Below, piece after piece: positions 7,107-15,727 of a DNA stretch of 18,517 nucleotides. The stretch spans positions 1 through 18,517 of the forward strand of contig JAKFWE010000118.1 in the NCBI GenBank assembly GCA_021732895.1. The letters are read 5' to 3'. The stretch comes from Allobosea sp. (GTDB lineage: Bacteria > Pseudomonadota > Alphaproteobacteria > Rhizobiales > Beijerinckiaceae). Under the pieces are notes generated by a model. That model was not told the origin of the DNA and did no database searches. It saw nothing but the letters and a program-made list of their open reading frames with translations. The translations under genes were made by a program, and so were the position numbers. Every line of letters begins with the position of its first letter. The stretch's first letter is position 1.

Positions 7107-7879
7107 TCAGCTCTTCAGGCGATAGCCGGTCCTGAAGATCCAGCCGATGGCCGCGACGCAGGCCACGAGAAACGCCAGCGTCATGCCCAGGCTCAGCCCG
7201 ACGCCGACATCGGCGACGCCGTAGAAGCTCCAGCGGAAGCCGCTGATCAGATAGACGACCGGGTTGAACAGGGTCACCGTCCGCCAGAACGGCGGCAGCA
7301 TCTCGATCGAGTAGAACGAGCCGCCGAGGAAGGCGAGCGGGGTGACGATCAGCAGGGGCACGACCTGCAGCTTCTCGAAGCCGTCGGCCCAGATGCCGAT
7401 GATGAAGCCGAACAGGCTGAAGGTCGTCGCCGTCAGCACGAGGAAGAGCAGCATCCAGCCCGGATGAGCGATCTGGAGCGGCACGAAGAGCGTCGCCGTC
7501 GCCAGGATGAGCAGGCCGAGCAGGATCGACTTCGCCGCCGCCGCGCCGACATAGGCCAGAACGGCCTCCCACCACGCGACCGGCGCGGAGAGCAGTTCGT
7601 AGATCGTGCCGGTGAAGCGCGGGAAATAGATGCCGAAGGAGGCGTTGGCGATGCTCTGCGTCAGCAGCGAGAGCATGATCAGACCGGGCACGATATAGGC
7701 GCCATAGGCGACGCCGTCGATCGCCTGCATGCGCGGCCCGATCGCCGCGCCGAAGACGACGAAATAGAGCGAAGTCGAGATCACGGGCGAGAGAATGCTC
7801 TGCATCGGCGTCCGCCAGGTGCGCGCCATCTCGAACAGGAAGATCGCGCGGATGGCGTGGACATTGACGATCGGCGCGC

Positions 7880-7883
<4 letters not shown>
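7107..7883 (-). CDS. ABC-2 type exporter permease, YadH-like
   Basis: A 258-residue inner-membrane protein with about six hydrophobic segments and the ABC-2 family stretch TFSLFGFIIGIWADGFEKLQ followed by PLAFLGGSFYS and LFNPVVYLISGFRW, as in E. coli YadH (256 residues). It forms an exporter with the ATPase encoded just upstream, whose stop overlaps this ATG by four bases (7880-7883). The substrate is unknown; relatives are annotated as drug or polysaccharide exporters without proof. Confidence 0.9.
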
Positions 7884-8821
<938 letters not shown>

Positions 8822-8926
8822 GGCCAGGATATAGGGTGCGGCGGGAGACGAAGCGATGACGCCGCGATGCGTGGCGAGCACGGCTGCACGGACCTGGCCT
8901 TCTGCCTCGGTCCGCTCGAACGACCA

Positions 8927-8948
8927 CGGCCGGGACGAGGCCCGGCCG
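8927..8948 (-). terminator. GC hairpin downstream of the 24-residue ORF
   Basis: CGGCCGGG (8927-8934) and CCCGGCCG (8941-8948) form a perfect 8-bp stem with a 6-base loop, 29 bases past the stop of the small ORF on the minus strand. There is no clear U tract, so termination strength is uncertain. Confidence 0.45.
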
Positions 8949-8976
8949 CGACGCGATGGAACGAACCGGACCTGGC

Positions 8977-9051
8977 TCAGCGCATGAAGAACCAGAGCAG
9001 GATAATGATCGGAATCGGCACGCCAAGCAGCCACAAGGCAATCGAGCGCAT
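8977..9051 (-). CDS. 24-residue single-pass membrane peptide
   Basis: ATG 9051 opens a 24-codon frame reading MRSIALWLLGVPIPIIIL and ending LWFFMR before TGA. It is one continuous hydrophobic helix with a basic residue at each end. GGGGA lies about 9 bases upstream as a ribosome binding site. The frame sits alone between a GC hairpin that follows the upstream gene (9112-9135) and another after its own stop (8927-8948), which suggests its own transcript. Very short xxLWLLGVP-type membrane peptides are, from memory, common unannotated genes in alphaproteobacteria. Its function is unknown; modulation of a membrane complex is the usual guess. It lies just upstream of the exporter ATPase gene. Confidence 0.55.
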   Translation of the reverse strand: MRSIALWLLGVPIPIIILLWFFMR

Positions 9052-9111
9052 CGGAAATATCCCCGCTGGAGTGAGCAATGCGGGGAGAACGCCGTCGCCG
9101 GCGGGAAGGTT

Positions 9112-9135
9112 CCGCCGGAAGCGGGCTTCCGGCGG
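9112..9135 (-). terminator. strong GC hairpin downstream of the 171-residue gene
   Basis: CCGCCGGAAG (9112-9121) and CTTCCGGCGG (9126-9135) are perfect 10-base inverted arms with a 4-base loop, 34 bases after the stop of the 171-residue gene on the minus strand. The following minus-strand bases (AACCTTCCCG) hold no U run, so it may act as an RNA 3' end stabiliser as much as a terminator. Confidence 0.55.
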
Positions 9136-9169
9136 CTGCGCGATCGCGGGGCCGAGCGGCCGGGGCGGT

Positions 9170-9685
9170 CTATTTGAAGGCGATGCTGTTGAAGATCTTG
9201 GTCATCGCGGCGTCGTGCTCCTGGTGTCCCTCGAGCGAGGCCCAGTAGGTCATCATGATGATCTTGCCGCTGGCGACGTTGGGGTTGATCGCGACGTAGC
9301 GGATGATCGAGTCGCCGTCCTTGCTGTTGGCCTTGAGCTCGGTGAAGGACCAGGCCCTGCCGTTGATCTCCTTCTTGGTGGTCTCCGACGAGCCGGTGAT
9401 CTTGACGCCTTCCTTGTCGAAATAGCCGTTGTGCTCCTTCTGGAGCGCGTCGATCTCGCCAGGGGCCACCACCTCGAACCAGACATAGATCTCGTCGTCG
9501 GGCGTCTTGAACTCGATGCCGCGGGCGATCTTCGAACTCGGCCAGGCGTCGGGAACGGTGACGACCGCGATCGGGTCGGCGTCGGTGAGCGTGAGCGGAC
9601 CAGCCAGCCCGGCGCCGGGCGCAGCGACCACGCCGAAGGCGAAAACGGTGGCGAGACCGAGCGCCGAAAACAGTTTGCGCAGCAT
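9170..9685 (-). CDS. exported protein of unknown function (171 residues)
   Basis: The protein has a Sec signal peptide (MLRKLFSALG, then a hydrophobic run to about residue 24, with likely cleavage after GLA near residue 28). The mature part of about 140 residues looks globular, with alternating strands such as VVTVPDAW, DEIYVWFEVV and KIIMMTYWAS, and ends in HDAAMTKIFNSIAFK. The pattern of a small secreted alpha/beta protein with a C-terminal helix resembles hypothetical periplasmic proteins of Hyphomicrobiales; I recognise no named domain and no catalytic motif. GGAAGG 7 bases before ATG 9685 is a good ribosome binding site. The frame is open to 10462, but the upstream part is a shadow of the next gene. 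Confidence 0.8.
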   Translation of the reverse strand: MLRKLFSALGLATVFAFGVVAAPGAGLAGPLTLTDADPIAVVTVPDAWPSSKIARGIEFKTPDDEIYVWFEVVAPGEIDALQKEHNGYFDKEGVKITGSSETTKKEINGRAWSFTELKANSKDGDSIIRYVAINPNVASGKIIMMTYWASLEGHQEHDAAMTKIFNSIAFK

Positions 9686-9804
9686 GTGATGACCTTCCAT
9701 GTCCAGTGAACGGCGTCGCTGTCGCACGACGGGCGGCGCAGAGGCCGCGCGCCGTTCGTAGCCCGGATTGTGCCGCCCCGATCCGGCTTGGCAAGCGGGA
9801 GCGA

Positions 9805-10437
9805 TCAGGCGGGCAGCCGTTTTGCGGCGCTCGGGTGCCACAGGGGTTGATAACCGTTCACAAGCGCGGCGAGGCTCGCCGGCGGCGTCAGGACGGCGAC
9901 CGTCCCGGCCGGCCGGCGGACGGGGGCGGCATAGCCCGCGGGCGTCCACGGCAGCGCCAGGCCGCCCTTCAGCGCCAGCCACTCGCCAGTCGCGATCTGC
10001 ACCATGGCGCCGTCGGGCAGCGTTTCGGCCGGCAGCGCATGCAGGCGTCTGACGCGGCCGATCCGGCGCTCCCCGTCGAGCAGCCGGTCGATCTGCGGAA
10101 AGCGCGGCACGTCGGCGAGGCCAAGGCCGGCGACCATCGCGGCGCGGTAGGCCAGCGCGTCGGCCCGCCGGCATTCCATGCATGGCCGGTGGCCGGCCGC
10201 CAGCGCGGTGACCTCGTCGCAGAAGAACAGTTCGGTGTAGCCTTGGCCCCAGACCTGCCGCCGGCGCGACTTGAAGGCGAGAACGCAGCAGATCCATTGC
10301 CGACTCGCATGGTTGCGCGTCGGCAGGGCGCGGCTGTCGGGATCGTGGAACCGGCCGCCGCGGTTGCCGAAAAGCAATCCCCGCGCCGGATCGGCGAAGA
10401 GCGCGCCGTCGGGGCGAACGCGGTTGGGCAAGGGCAT
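9805..10437 (-). CDS. Cys-rich protein with Ada-like metal-binding motif (function unknown)
   Basis: A 210-residue cytoplasmic protein without signal peptide or membrane helix. The N-terminal half carries WICCVLAFKSR (C50, C51), then YTELFFCDEVTALAAGHRPC (C73, C86) and MECRR (C89). The AGHRPCxxCRR segment resembles the zinc-binding Cys pair of the Ada DNA-repair N domain (RPCKRC type), and the earlier Cys pair could complete a four-Cys site. The C-terminal half is Pro/Ala-rich (TPPASLAALVNGYQPLWHPS) and unfamiliar. I recall similar hypothetical proteins in Hyphomicrobiales but no experimental work. The minus-strand reading is chosen over the overlapping plus-strand frames because of this motif and normal amino acid composition. 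Nucleic acid binding is inferred only. Confidence 0.78.
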   Translation of the reverse strand: MPLPNRVRPDGALFADPARGLLFGNRGGRFHDPDSRALPTRNHASRQWICCVLAFKSRRRQVWGQGYTELFFCDEVTALAAGHRPCMECRRADALAYRAAMVAGLGLADVPRFPQIDRLLDGERRIGRVRRLHALPAETLPDGAMVQIATGEWLALKGGLALPWTPAGYAAPVRRPAGTVAVLTPPASLAALVNGYQPLWHPSAAKRLPA

Positions 10438-10520
10438 GGCCGGTCCTCCCGTCGCCTCGCATCAGGCCGGCGCGACCGGCTTCGTCACGCCCGGAGGCGA
10501 GAATGGCCGGGCGACCGGCC

Positions 10521-12611
10521 CTACCACGGCAGGATGCTCATCAGGTTGCTGCTGCGATCGGTCCAGAGCAGCCGCGAATCCGAGCGGTCGCGCCAGGGCG
10601 AGAGCGCGGCCTTGACCTCCGGCACGGTCCAGAAGCCGGCGTCGCGGGTGTAGAGCGCCCAGCTGATCGCGTCGTCGCAGCCCTCCTGCGGCGGCGTCTC
10701 GACCCAGTTGACCGTCAGCCCCGAGGCCGCCGCCAGGCCCCGGTGGAGGGGCGCGATCTCGAAGGTGTCGAGTTCGAAGTTGATCGCCAGGACGCCATCC
10801 GGCGCGAGATGGGCCAGGTAGGCGTCGAACGCCTCCTTCGTCATCAGGTGCATCGGCGGCGAGGCGCCGCGAAAGGCGTTCATCACGATGACGTCGTAGC
10901 GCTGCGAGGCGCCGCCCCGCGCCTCGCGCTCCAGCGCCAGCCTGCCGTCGCCGAGCACGACCTCGTTGGTCGAGGGCGCGTCGCGCAGGAAGCTGAAATG
11001 CCGGCTGGCGAGGTCGGCCACGGCGGGGTTGAGCTCGTAGTAGCGGATCACGTCGCCGGGGCGGCCATGGGCGGCGATCATGCCGGCGCCCAGCCCGACG
11101 ATGCCGATCCGGACCGGGGCCGCCGGGTCGGCGCGCCGTCTGGCGTTGCGGAAGATCGCCTGCCCGACGCCGCTCTCCTTCGTGAAGGCGCAGGCCGGCT
11201 CGGCCCTGCGCGCCGGCGCGGCGAACTGCGAGCCCTGGTCGATGCCGGCCTGCTGCATCACCAGCGAAGCCTCCTCCGGCTCGTCCTCGTCCGCCTCGCG
11301 CAGGACCTTGACGACGCCGTAGAAGTTGCGGACGCGCTCGACGACATCGCCCGATTTCTCCACTTCCGAGACGATCTGGATCGTCAGCGCCGCCGCGAAC
11401 AGGGCGCCGGCGCTCGCCAGCGCGGCGGTCGGCAGATCCTTGCGCGCCCCGCGATCGGCGAAGACCAGCCGCAGCGCCAGCCCCGCGAGCAGCGTCAGCG
11501 CGATCGCCTGTTCCCAGTAGTCGCTCAGCAGCAGCGGGGCCGCCAGGGCCACGCTCAGGCCGCCCAGCGCGCCGCCGAAGGCCGTGGCGAGATAGAAGCC
11601 CGGCAGCCGCGCCGGCTCCGGCTGGATCGCAACCATCTCGCCGTGGCAGATCAGGCAGCCGGAAAACATCAGCACGCACTGCACGATGACGGCGAGGAGA
11701 AGCATGACGGCGTCGTCGGGTGTGGGCAAAAGGAAGGCGATGCCGCCGAGAAGCAGGAACGCGATCGTCCAGAACCGGCGCGAATAGAGCCGCCGGTCGC
11801 CGAAGGCGATGACGAAGGTCAGGAGGTAGAGGCTCAGCGGCGCGATCCAGAGGAAGGGCACCACCGCCGACCATTGCGTGATCTGGTTCGTGGTCGCCAG
11901 CAGCAGCACCGAGCCGAGAGCGGCGTAGAGCACCCAGAGCCAAGCCGGTCCGCCCTGGCGGGCGGCGCCCGGCGAGCGCCGTTCGGAGTCCGTGTCCGCC
12001 GGGGCGGCGGCCTGCCGCCAGGCGACGAGCGCGCAAAGCGCAAACAGCAGCGCATAAACGACGAAGCCGGCCGACCAGAGCCGCGTCTGCTCGACGCTGG
12101 AGAGGAAGCGCTCGAACACGAAGGGATAGCTCAGCAGGCCGAGGAACGAGCCGAAATTTGAGACGGCGAACAGACGCGAGACGTCGATGCCCGGGCTCGC
12201 CCGGGTCAGCCAGCGCTGCAGCAGGGGCGAGGTCGTCGCGAGCAGCACATAGGGGCCGCCGACGCTCACCGCGAGAAGCGCGACGATGCGGCCGGTCGGG
12301 TCTCCGGCGCCGTCCGGCTTCCAGCCGTCCGACGGGGTGATCGGCAAAAGCAGCAGCATCGCCGCCAGCAGCGCGACCTGCGCCAGCGCCTGCCAGCGCA
12401 GGGAGAAGGGCTGCGTCACCGCATAGGCGTAGGCGTAGCCCGCCAGCAGCGCGACCTGGAAGAACAGCATGCAGACGATCCAGGTCGCCGCGCTGCCGCC
12501 GAACCAGGGCAGGATGTATTTCGCCATCACCGGCTGAACCTGAAAGAGCAGGAAGCCGGCCAGTCCCATCGTGGCTGCGTAGAGCAGGGTGATCGGGCGG
12601 GAGGAGGCCAT
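10521..12611 (-). CDS. membrane-bound spermidine-synthase-like protein
   Basis: A 696-residue fusion: an N-terminal membrane region of roughly ten helices (residues 1 to about 420, beginning ITLLYAATMGLAGFLLFQ) and a C-terminal Rossmann methyltransferase-fold domain like spermidine synthase. GIVGLGAGMIAA (about 497-508) binds the nucleotide-like cofactor, YYELNP holds the ribose-binding Glu, and LGDGRLAL follows. Residues normally conserved are changed: MNAFRGASPPMHLMTKEAF stands where relatives have DAFSSDxIPxHLLT, and QQAGIDQGSQF where they have HG...HG.QF. Aminopropyl transfer is therefore doubtful. I start it at ATG 12611 (MASSRP); the frame runs to 13211 without homology and overlaps the divergent gene. 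The ribosome binding site is weak. Confidence 0.85.
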   Translation of the reverse strand: MASSRPITLLYAATMGLAGFLLFQVQPVMAKYILPWFGGSAATWIVCMLFFQVALLAGYAYAYAVTQPFSLRWQALAQVALLAAMLLLLPITPSDGWKPDGAGDPTGRIVALLAVSVGGPYVLLATTSPLLQRWLTRASPGIDVSRLFAVSNFGSFLGLLSYPFVFERFLSSVEQTRLWSAGFVVYALLFALCALVAWRQAAAPADTDSERRSPGAARQGGPAWLWVLYAALGSVLLLATTNQITQWSAVVPFLWIAPLSLYLLTFVIAFGDRRLYSRRFWTIAFLLLGGIAFLLPTPDDAVMLLLAVIVQCVLMFSGCLICHGEMVAIQPEPARLPGFYLATAFGGALGGLSVALAAPLLLSDYWEQAIALTLLAGLALRLVFADRGARKDLPTAALASAGALFAAALTIQIVSEVEKSGDVVERVRNFYGVVKVLREADEDEPEEASLVMQQAGIDQGSQFAAPARRAEPACAFTKESGVGQAIFRNARRRADPAAPVRIGIVGLGAGMIAAHGRPGDVIRYYELNPAVADLASRHFSFLRDAPSTNEVVLGDGRLALEREARGGASQRYDVIVMNAFRGASPPMHLMTKEAFDAYLAHLAPDGVLAINFELDTFEIAPLHRGLAAASGLTVNWVETPPQEGCDDAISWALYTRDAGFWTVPEVKAALSPWRDRSDSRLLWTDRSSNLMSILPW

Positions 12612-12803
12612 GTCGCGATCCGGAAGCGCAGGCGCGCGGCGGCCCCGCGGCGAAGCACCGTGGCAGGTAAAATCGTCGCTGCGCAATCGCTTCCTCGCGT
12701 CTGCGCCATGGCGCCGCGCGGTCTGGCCCCGATCGCGACTTTGCGGCAAGGTCGGCGGTGGGCTGACTGCGCTGACGCGTCGTCGCCGGGGGCGCGAGAC
12801 GGC

Positions 12804-14102
12804 ATGAGCAATACCCACGACAGCGAGCCGCACGGGCTCGTTCCCCACCCGGAGCGCGGCGCGATCCTCGGCGAGATCCACGCCCGCCCCTTCGCCCCGG
12901 TCGAGACGCCGCGCCGGTTGCTGCATTTCGCTTTCCTGACCGATTCCACGCAGGCGGCCGCCGATCGCGAGGCGCTGATGCGCTTTTGCAATGAACGCGG
13001 CGCCGCTCCTCCCCTCGACGGCGCCAAGCACCACCGCGTCCGGCTGGGGGAGGCCAGCCTGCGCTGGGAACAGCACAGCGAGTTCACCACCTACAGCTGG
13101 GAGCTGCCCGCCAGCGCCGCCGCGCCGTTCCAGCCGGCGACCGGCGTGCTCGCCCATGGCATGGCGGCCTTGCCGCAGCCGGGCCCGCATCTGGTCTCGG
13201 TCGATCTCCATCTCCTGCCCGATGGCGACTTTTCCGGCCTCGATGCGATCTTCGACGCCGCGAGCCTGGCGGCCTGTCTCGTCGACAATGGCGGCGCCAT
13301 CGCGGCGACCGATTTTCGCGCCGGCGCCGACGGCTTCGTCCGCATCCTGCTGCTCGACCGCGCCCTGACGCCCTCGCGCGCCGGCGCTCTGACGCAGCGC
13401 CTGCTCGAGATCGAAACCTACCGGACGCTCGCTCTGCTCGGCCTGCCGGAATCATGGCGCATCGGCCCCTCCGTGCGCAGGACCGAGGAGACCCTCGTCA
13501 GGATCGTCTCGACCATGACCGCGACCAACGGGCTTGCCGCCGACCATGCCCTGCTCGACGAGATGACGGCGCTGGCCGCGCGACTGGAATCGGAGGCCGC
13601 CTCTTCCAATTACCGTTTCGGCGCGAGCCGCGCCTACGACACCATCGTCCAGCAGCGGCTTCTCGCCATCGGCGAGCAGCCATTCGCCGGCTGGCCGACG
13701 ATCACCGCCTTCCTCGCCCGCCGCATGGCCCCGGCGATGCGCACCTGCCAGATGCTGCAGGAGCGCCAGGGCGATCTGGCGACGCGGCTCGCCCGCGCCG
13801 CCAATTTGCTGCGCACCCGCGTCGACGTCGCGCTCGAACAGCAGAACCGCGACCTGCTGGGCGCGATGAACGACCGCGCCCGGATGCAGTTGCGCCTGCA
13901 GCAGACGGTCGAGGGGCTCTCGGTCGCGGCGATCGCCTACTATGTCGTCAGCCTGTTCGGCTACATCGCCAAGGGCGCCAAGGATTCAGGTTGGCTGCGC
14001 ATGGAGCCCGGTCTCGCGACCGCGCTGTTCGTGCCGGTCGCGCTGCTCGGCGTCTGGGCTGCGGTGAGGCGGATCAGGCGCGGGAACGGCGGGGAGGATT
14101 GA
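12804..14102 (+). CDS. DUF3422 family membrane protein
   Basis: A 432-residue protein of the DUF3422 family. It opens with PHGLVPHPERGAILGEIHAR, which is typical, followed by a long soluble domain containing EHSEFTTYSWE-like sequence (here WEQHSEFTTYSWELP), and a helical part with NYRFGASRAYDTIVQQRL. It ends in two transmembrane helices (about 371-389, SVAAIAYYVVSLFGYIAKG, and 403-422) that anchor it to the inner membrane. The function of the family is not known. I start it at ATG 12804 because the family sequence begins about ten residues later; the open frame extends back to 12660, over the promoter region of the divergent gene. It converges with cynS, leaving 6 bases between the stops. Confidence 0.88.
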   Translation: MSNTHDSEPHGLVPHPERGAILGEIHARPFAPVETPRRLLHFAFLTDSTQAAADREALMRFCNERGAAPPLDGAKHHRVRLGEASLRWEQHSEFTTYSWELPASAAAPFQPATGVLAHGMAALPQPGPHLVSVDLHLLPDGDFSGLDAIFDAASLAACLVDNGGAIAATDFRAGADGFVRILLLDRALTPSRAGALTQRLLEIETYRTLALLGLPESWRIGPSVRRTEETLVRIVSTMTATNGLAADHALLDEMTALAARLESEAASSNYRFGASRAYDTIVQQRLLAIGEQPFAGWPTITAFLARRMAPAMRTCQMLQERQGDLATRLARAANLLRTRVDVALEQQNRDLLGAMNDRARMQLRLQQTVEGLSVAAIAYYVVSLFGYIAKGAKDSGWLRMEPGLATALFVPVALLGVWAAVRRIRRGNGGED

Positions 14103-14108
14103 GCCTCC

Positions 14109-14597
14109 TCAGACCTCCTTGAAGCCGTAATCGGGGATGCCCTGTTCGTTGCCGTAATATTTATAGGGCAGGAACTTGCCGGACATGCCGATCTTGACGC
14201 GGTCGCCCTTTGGATTCGGCTCGCGCTCGAACTCGATGTTGAAGTCGATCGCCGACATGATGCCGTCGCCGAACTCCTCCTCGATCAGCGCCTTCCAGGC
14301 CGGGCCGTTGACCATCACCATCTCGTAGAAGCGGTAGATCAGCGGGTCGGTCGGCGGCATCGGCGTGCCGCCGCCGCGATAGGGCACCTCGTTGAGCATG
14401 CGCTTCTCGTTCTCGGTCAGCCCGAACAGCGCGGCGGCCTTCTCGGCCAGCGGCTTGACCAGCTTCATCTGGCCGAGCAGCGCGCCGACGATCAGCACCT
14501 CGGACATGCCGCCGATCTCGTCGGTGATGTATCTCCAGCTCCAGCCGTTCTCGCGCTTGATGTCGAGGATCTTCTCGGTGAGTTCTTCGCGCTTCAT
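14109..14597 (-). CDS. cynS: cyanate hydratase (cyanase)
   Basis: A 162-residue enzyme that converts cyanate and bicarbonate to carbamate, which decays to ammonia and CO2 (EC 4.2.1.104). It functions as a decamer in the cytosol. The N-terminal helix-turn-helix-like domain (MKREELTEKILDIKRENG) and the C-terminal catalytic part are intact. The active-site trio corresponding to E. coli Arg96, Glu99 and Ser122 is R89, E92 (YRFYEMVMVNG) and S115 (GIMSAIDFNIEFER). AGGAG lies 8 bases before ATG 14597. It is the last gene of the transporter operon on the minus strand, separated from the ATPase by a 162-base inverted repeat. No carbonic anhydrase gene (cynT) is next to it. Confidence 0.97.
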   Translation of the reverse strand: MKREELTEKILDIKRENGWSWRYITDEIGGMSEVLIVGALLGQMKLVKPLAEKAAALFGLTENEKRMLNEVPYRGGGTPMPPTDPLIYRFYEMVMVNGPAWKALIEEEFGDGIMSAIDFNIEFEREPNPKGDRVKIGMSGKFLPYKYYGNEQGIPDYGFKEV

Positions 14598-14635
14598 CGT
14601 TGTTCTCCTGTCACGTCTTGCTTGAGCGATGAAAC

Positions 14636-14797
14636 GCGGGGAACCCCTCTCCTGTAAGGAGAGGGGCAGGGGTGAGGTGTCGGCCCCTTTGACCAGTGGG
14701 GCACAAACCTGACCGCCGCTGCGGTGAGGTCGCGGCCACGGTGTCGAACGGCCGACCCCTCACCCTGCCCTCTCCCTACGGGAGAGGGTTCCCCGCG
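14636..14797. repeat. 162-bp inverted repeat between transporter ATPase and cynS
   Basis: The arms 14636-14685 and 14750-14797 are imperfect inverted complements, with identical 11-base ends (cgcggggaacc / ggttccccgcg). Each arm also holds its own small hairpin (cctctcctgtaaggagagg and cctctccctacgggagagg). The CCCTCTCCxTAxGGAGAGGG...GGTGAGGG sequence is a widespread dispersed repeat of alphaproteobacteria. In the transcript it would form a long cruciform-like structure just before cynS and could terminate or stabilise part of the message. Confidence 0.85.
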
Positions 14798-14829
14798 CAT
14801 TCCTCGAATAGGTCCGAGCGTCATGGCGA

Positions 14830-15723
14830 TCATGCCGCCGCACGACCGGCCGGACCGGGCGTGCCGCCCGCGGTCGGGCGCACCACCGGCGGGTGGCGGC
14901 GGTCGTAGCCCTCCGGCATGTCGTCCTTGAAGCTCCGGGAGCGGAACACAAGGAAATCGATCAGATGGTTCCGGATGGCGTAATAATCGGCATGATGATG
15001 AACTTCCGTGCGCTGGCGGTCGCGCGGCAGCGGGTTCTCGACGATCTCGGCGATCAGGGCCTGCGGCCCGTTGGTCATCAGCACGATGCGGTCGGCGAGA
15101 TAGATCGCCTCGTCGACGTCATGCGTGATCATGAACGCCGTCTGCCCGGTTTCGAGGCAGATGCGGCGGACCTCGTCCTGCAGCGTGCCGCGCGTCAGCG
15201 CGTCGAGCGCCGAGAAGGGCTCGTCCATCAGCATCATCTTGGGTTCGATCGAGAGCGCGCGGGCGATGCCGACGCGCTGCTTCATGCCGCCGGAGAGCTC
15301 CGAGGGCTTCTTCATCTCAGCGCCCTTGAGCCCCACCTTTTCGATGAAGGCCATCGCATGGGCGACGACCTTGTCCTTGCTCCAGCTCCGGTGCCGGGCG
15401 CGCACGGCGTAGGCGACGTTGCCGAGCACGCTGCGCCAGGGCAAAAGGGAGTGGCCCTGGAAGATCACGGCGCGGTCGAGCGACGGCCCCTCGATAGCCT
15501 TGCCGTCGACGATGGCCGCGCCATCGTCGGGCGCGTCGAGCCCGTTCAGGATGTTCAGCACCGTCGTCTTGCCGCAGCCGGAATGGCCGATGATGCAGGC
15601 GAACTCGCCCTTTTTCATCGAGAACCAGAGGTCCTCGAACACCGTCGTCGCGCCGCCGCCGGCCTTGGGATAACGCCGGCTGATGCCCTCGATCGAGATG
15701 AACTTGTCGCTGCTGATGTCCAT
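14830..15723 (-). CDS. nitrate/cyanate-type ABC transporter ATP-binding protein (NrtD/CynD-like)
   Basis: A 297-residue ATPase of the nitrate/sulfonate/taurine importer group, with Walker A GHSGCGKTT (46-54), Q-loop IFQGHSLLPW (87-96), signature LSGGMKQR (143-150), Walker B MMLMDEPF (163-170) and H201 (ITHD). HSLLPWRSV and GIARALSIEPKMMLMDEPFS are very typical of NrtD/CynD. The C terminus has about 30 extra residues, basic and Pro/Gly-rich, of unknown role. Only 4 bases separate its start from the permease stop. With cynS downstream, cyanate is the likeliest substrate; nitrate cannot be excluded by sequence. Confidence 0.9.
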   Translation of the reverse strand: MDISSDKFISIEGISRRYPKAGGGATTVFEDLWFSMKKGEFACIIGHSGCGKTTVLNILNGLDAPDDGAAIVDGKAIEGPSLDRAVIFQGHSLLPWRSVLGNVAYAVRARHRSWSKDKVVAHAMAFIEKVGLKGAEMKKPSELSGGMKQRVGIARALSIEPKMMLMDEPFSALDALTRGTLQDEVRRICLETGQTAFMITHDVDEAIYLADRIVLMTNGPQALIAEIVENPLPRDRQRTEVHHHADYYAIRNHLIDFLVFRSRSFKDDMPEGYDRRHPPVVRPTAGGTPGPAGRAAA

Positions 15724-15727
15724 CGGC

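Noticed and set aside
9686..10462. N-terminal extension of the 171-residue secreted protein
   Set aside because: A good ribosome binding site and signal peptide mark the start at 9685; the extension overlaps the Cys-rich gene in another frame.
10503..12161. 552-codon plus-strand frame
   Set aside because: Antisense to the spermidine-synthase-like gene, with Arg/Gln-rich composition and no domain.
12660..12803. Upstream extension of the DUF3422 gene
   Set aside because: Low-complexity Arg/Ala sequence in the divergent promoter region; family sequence starts just after 12804.
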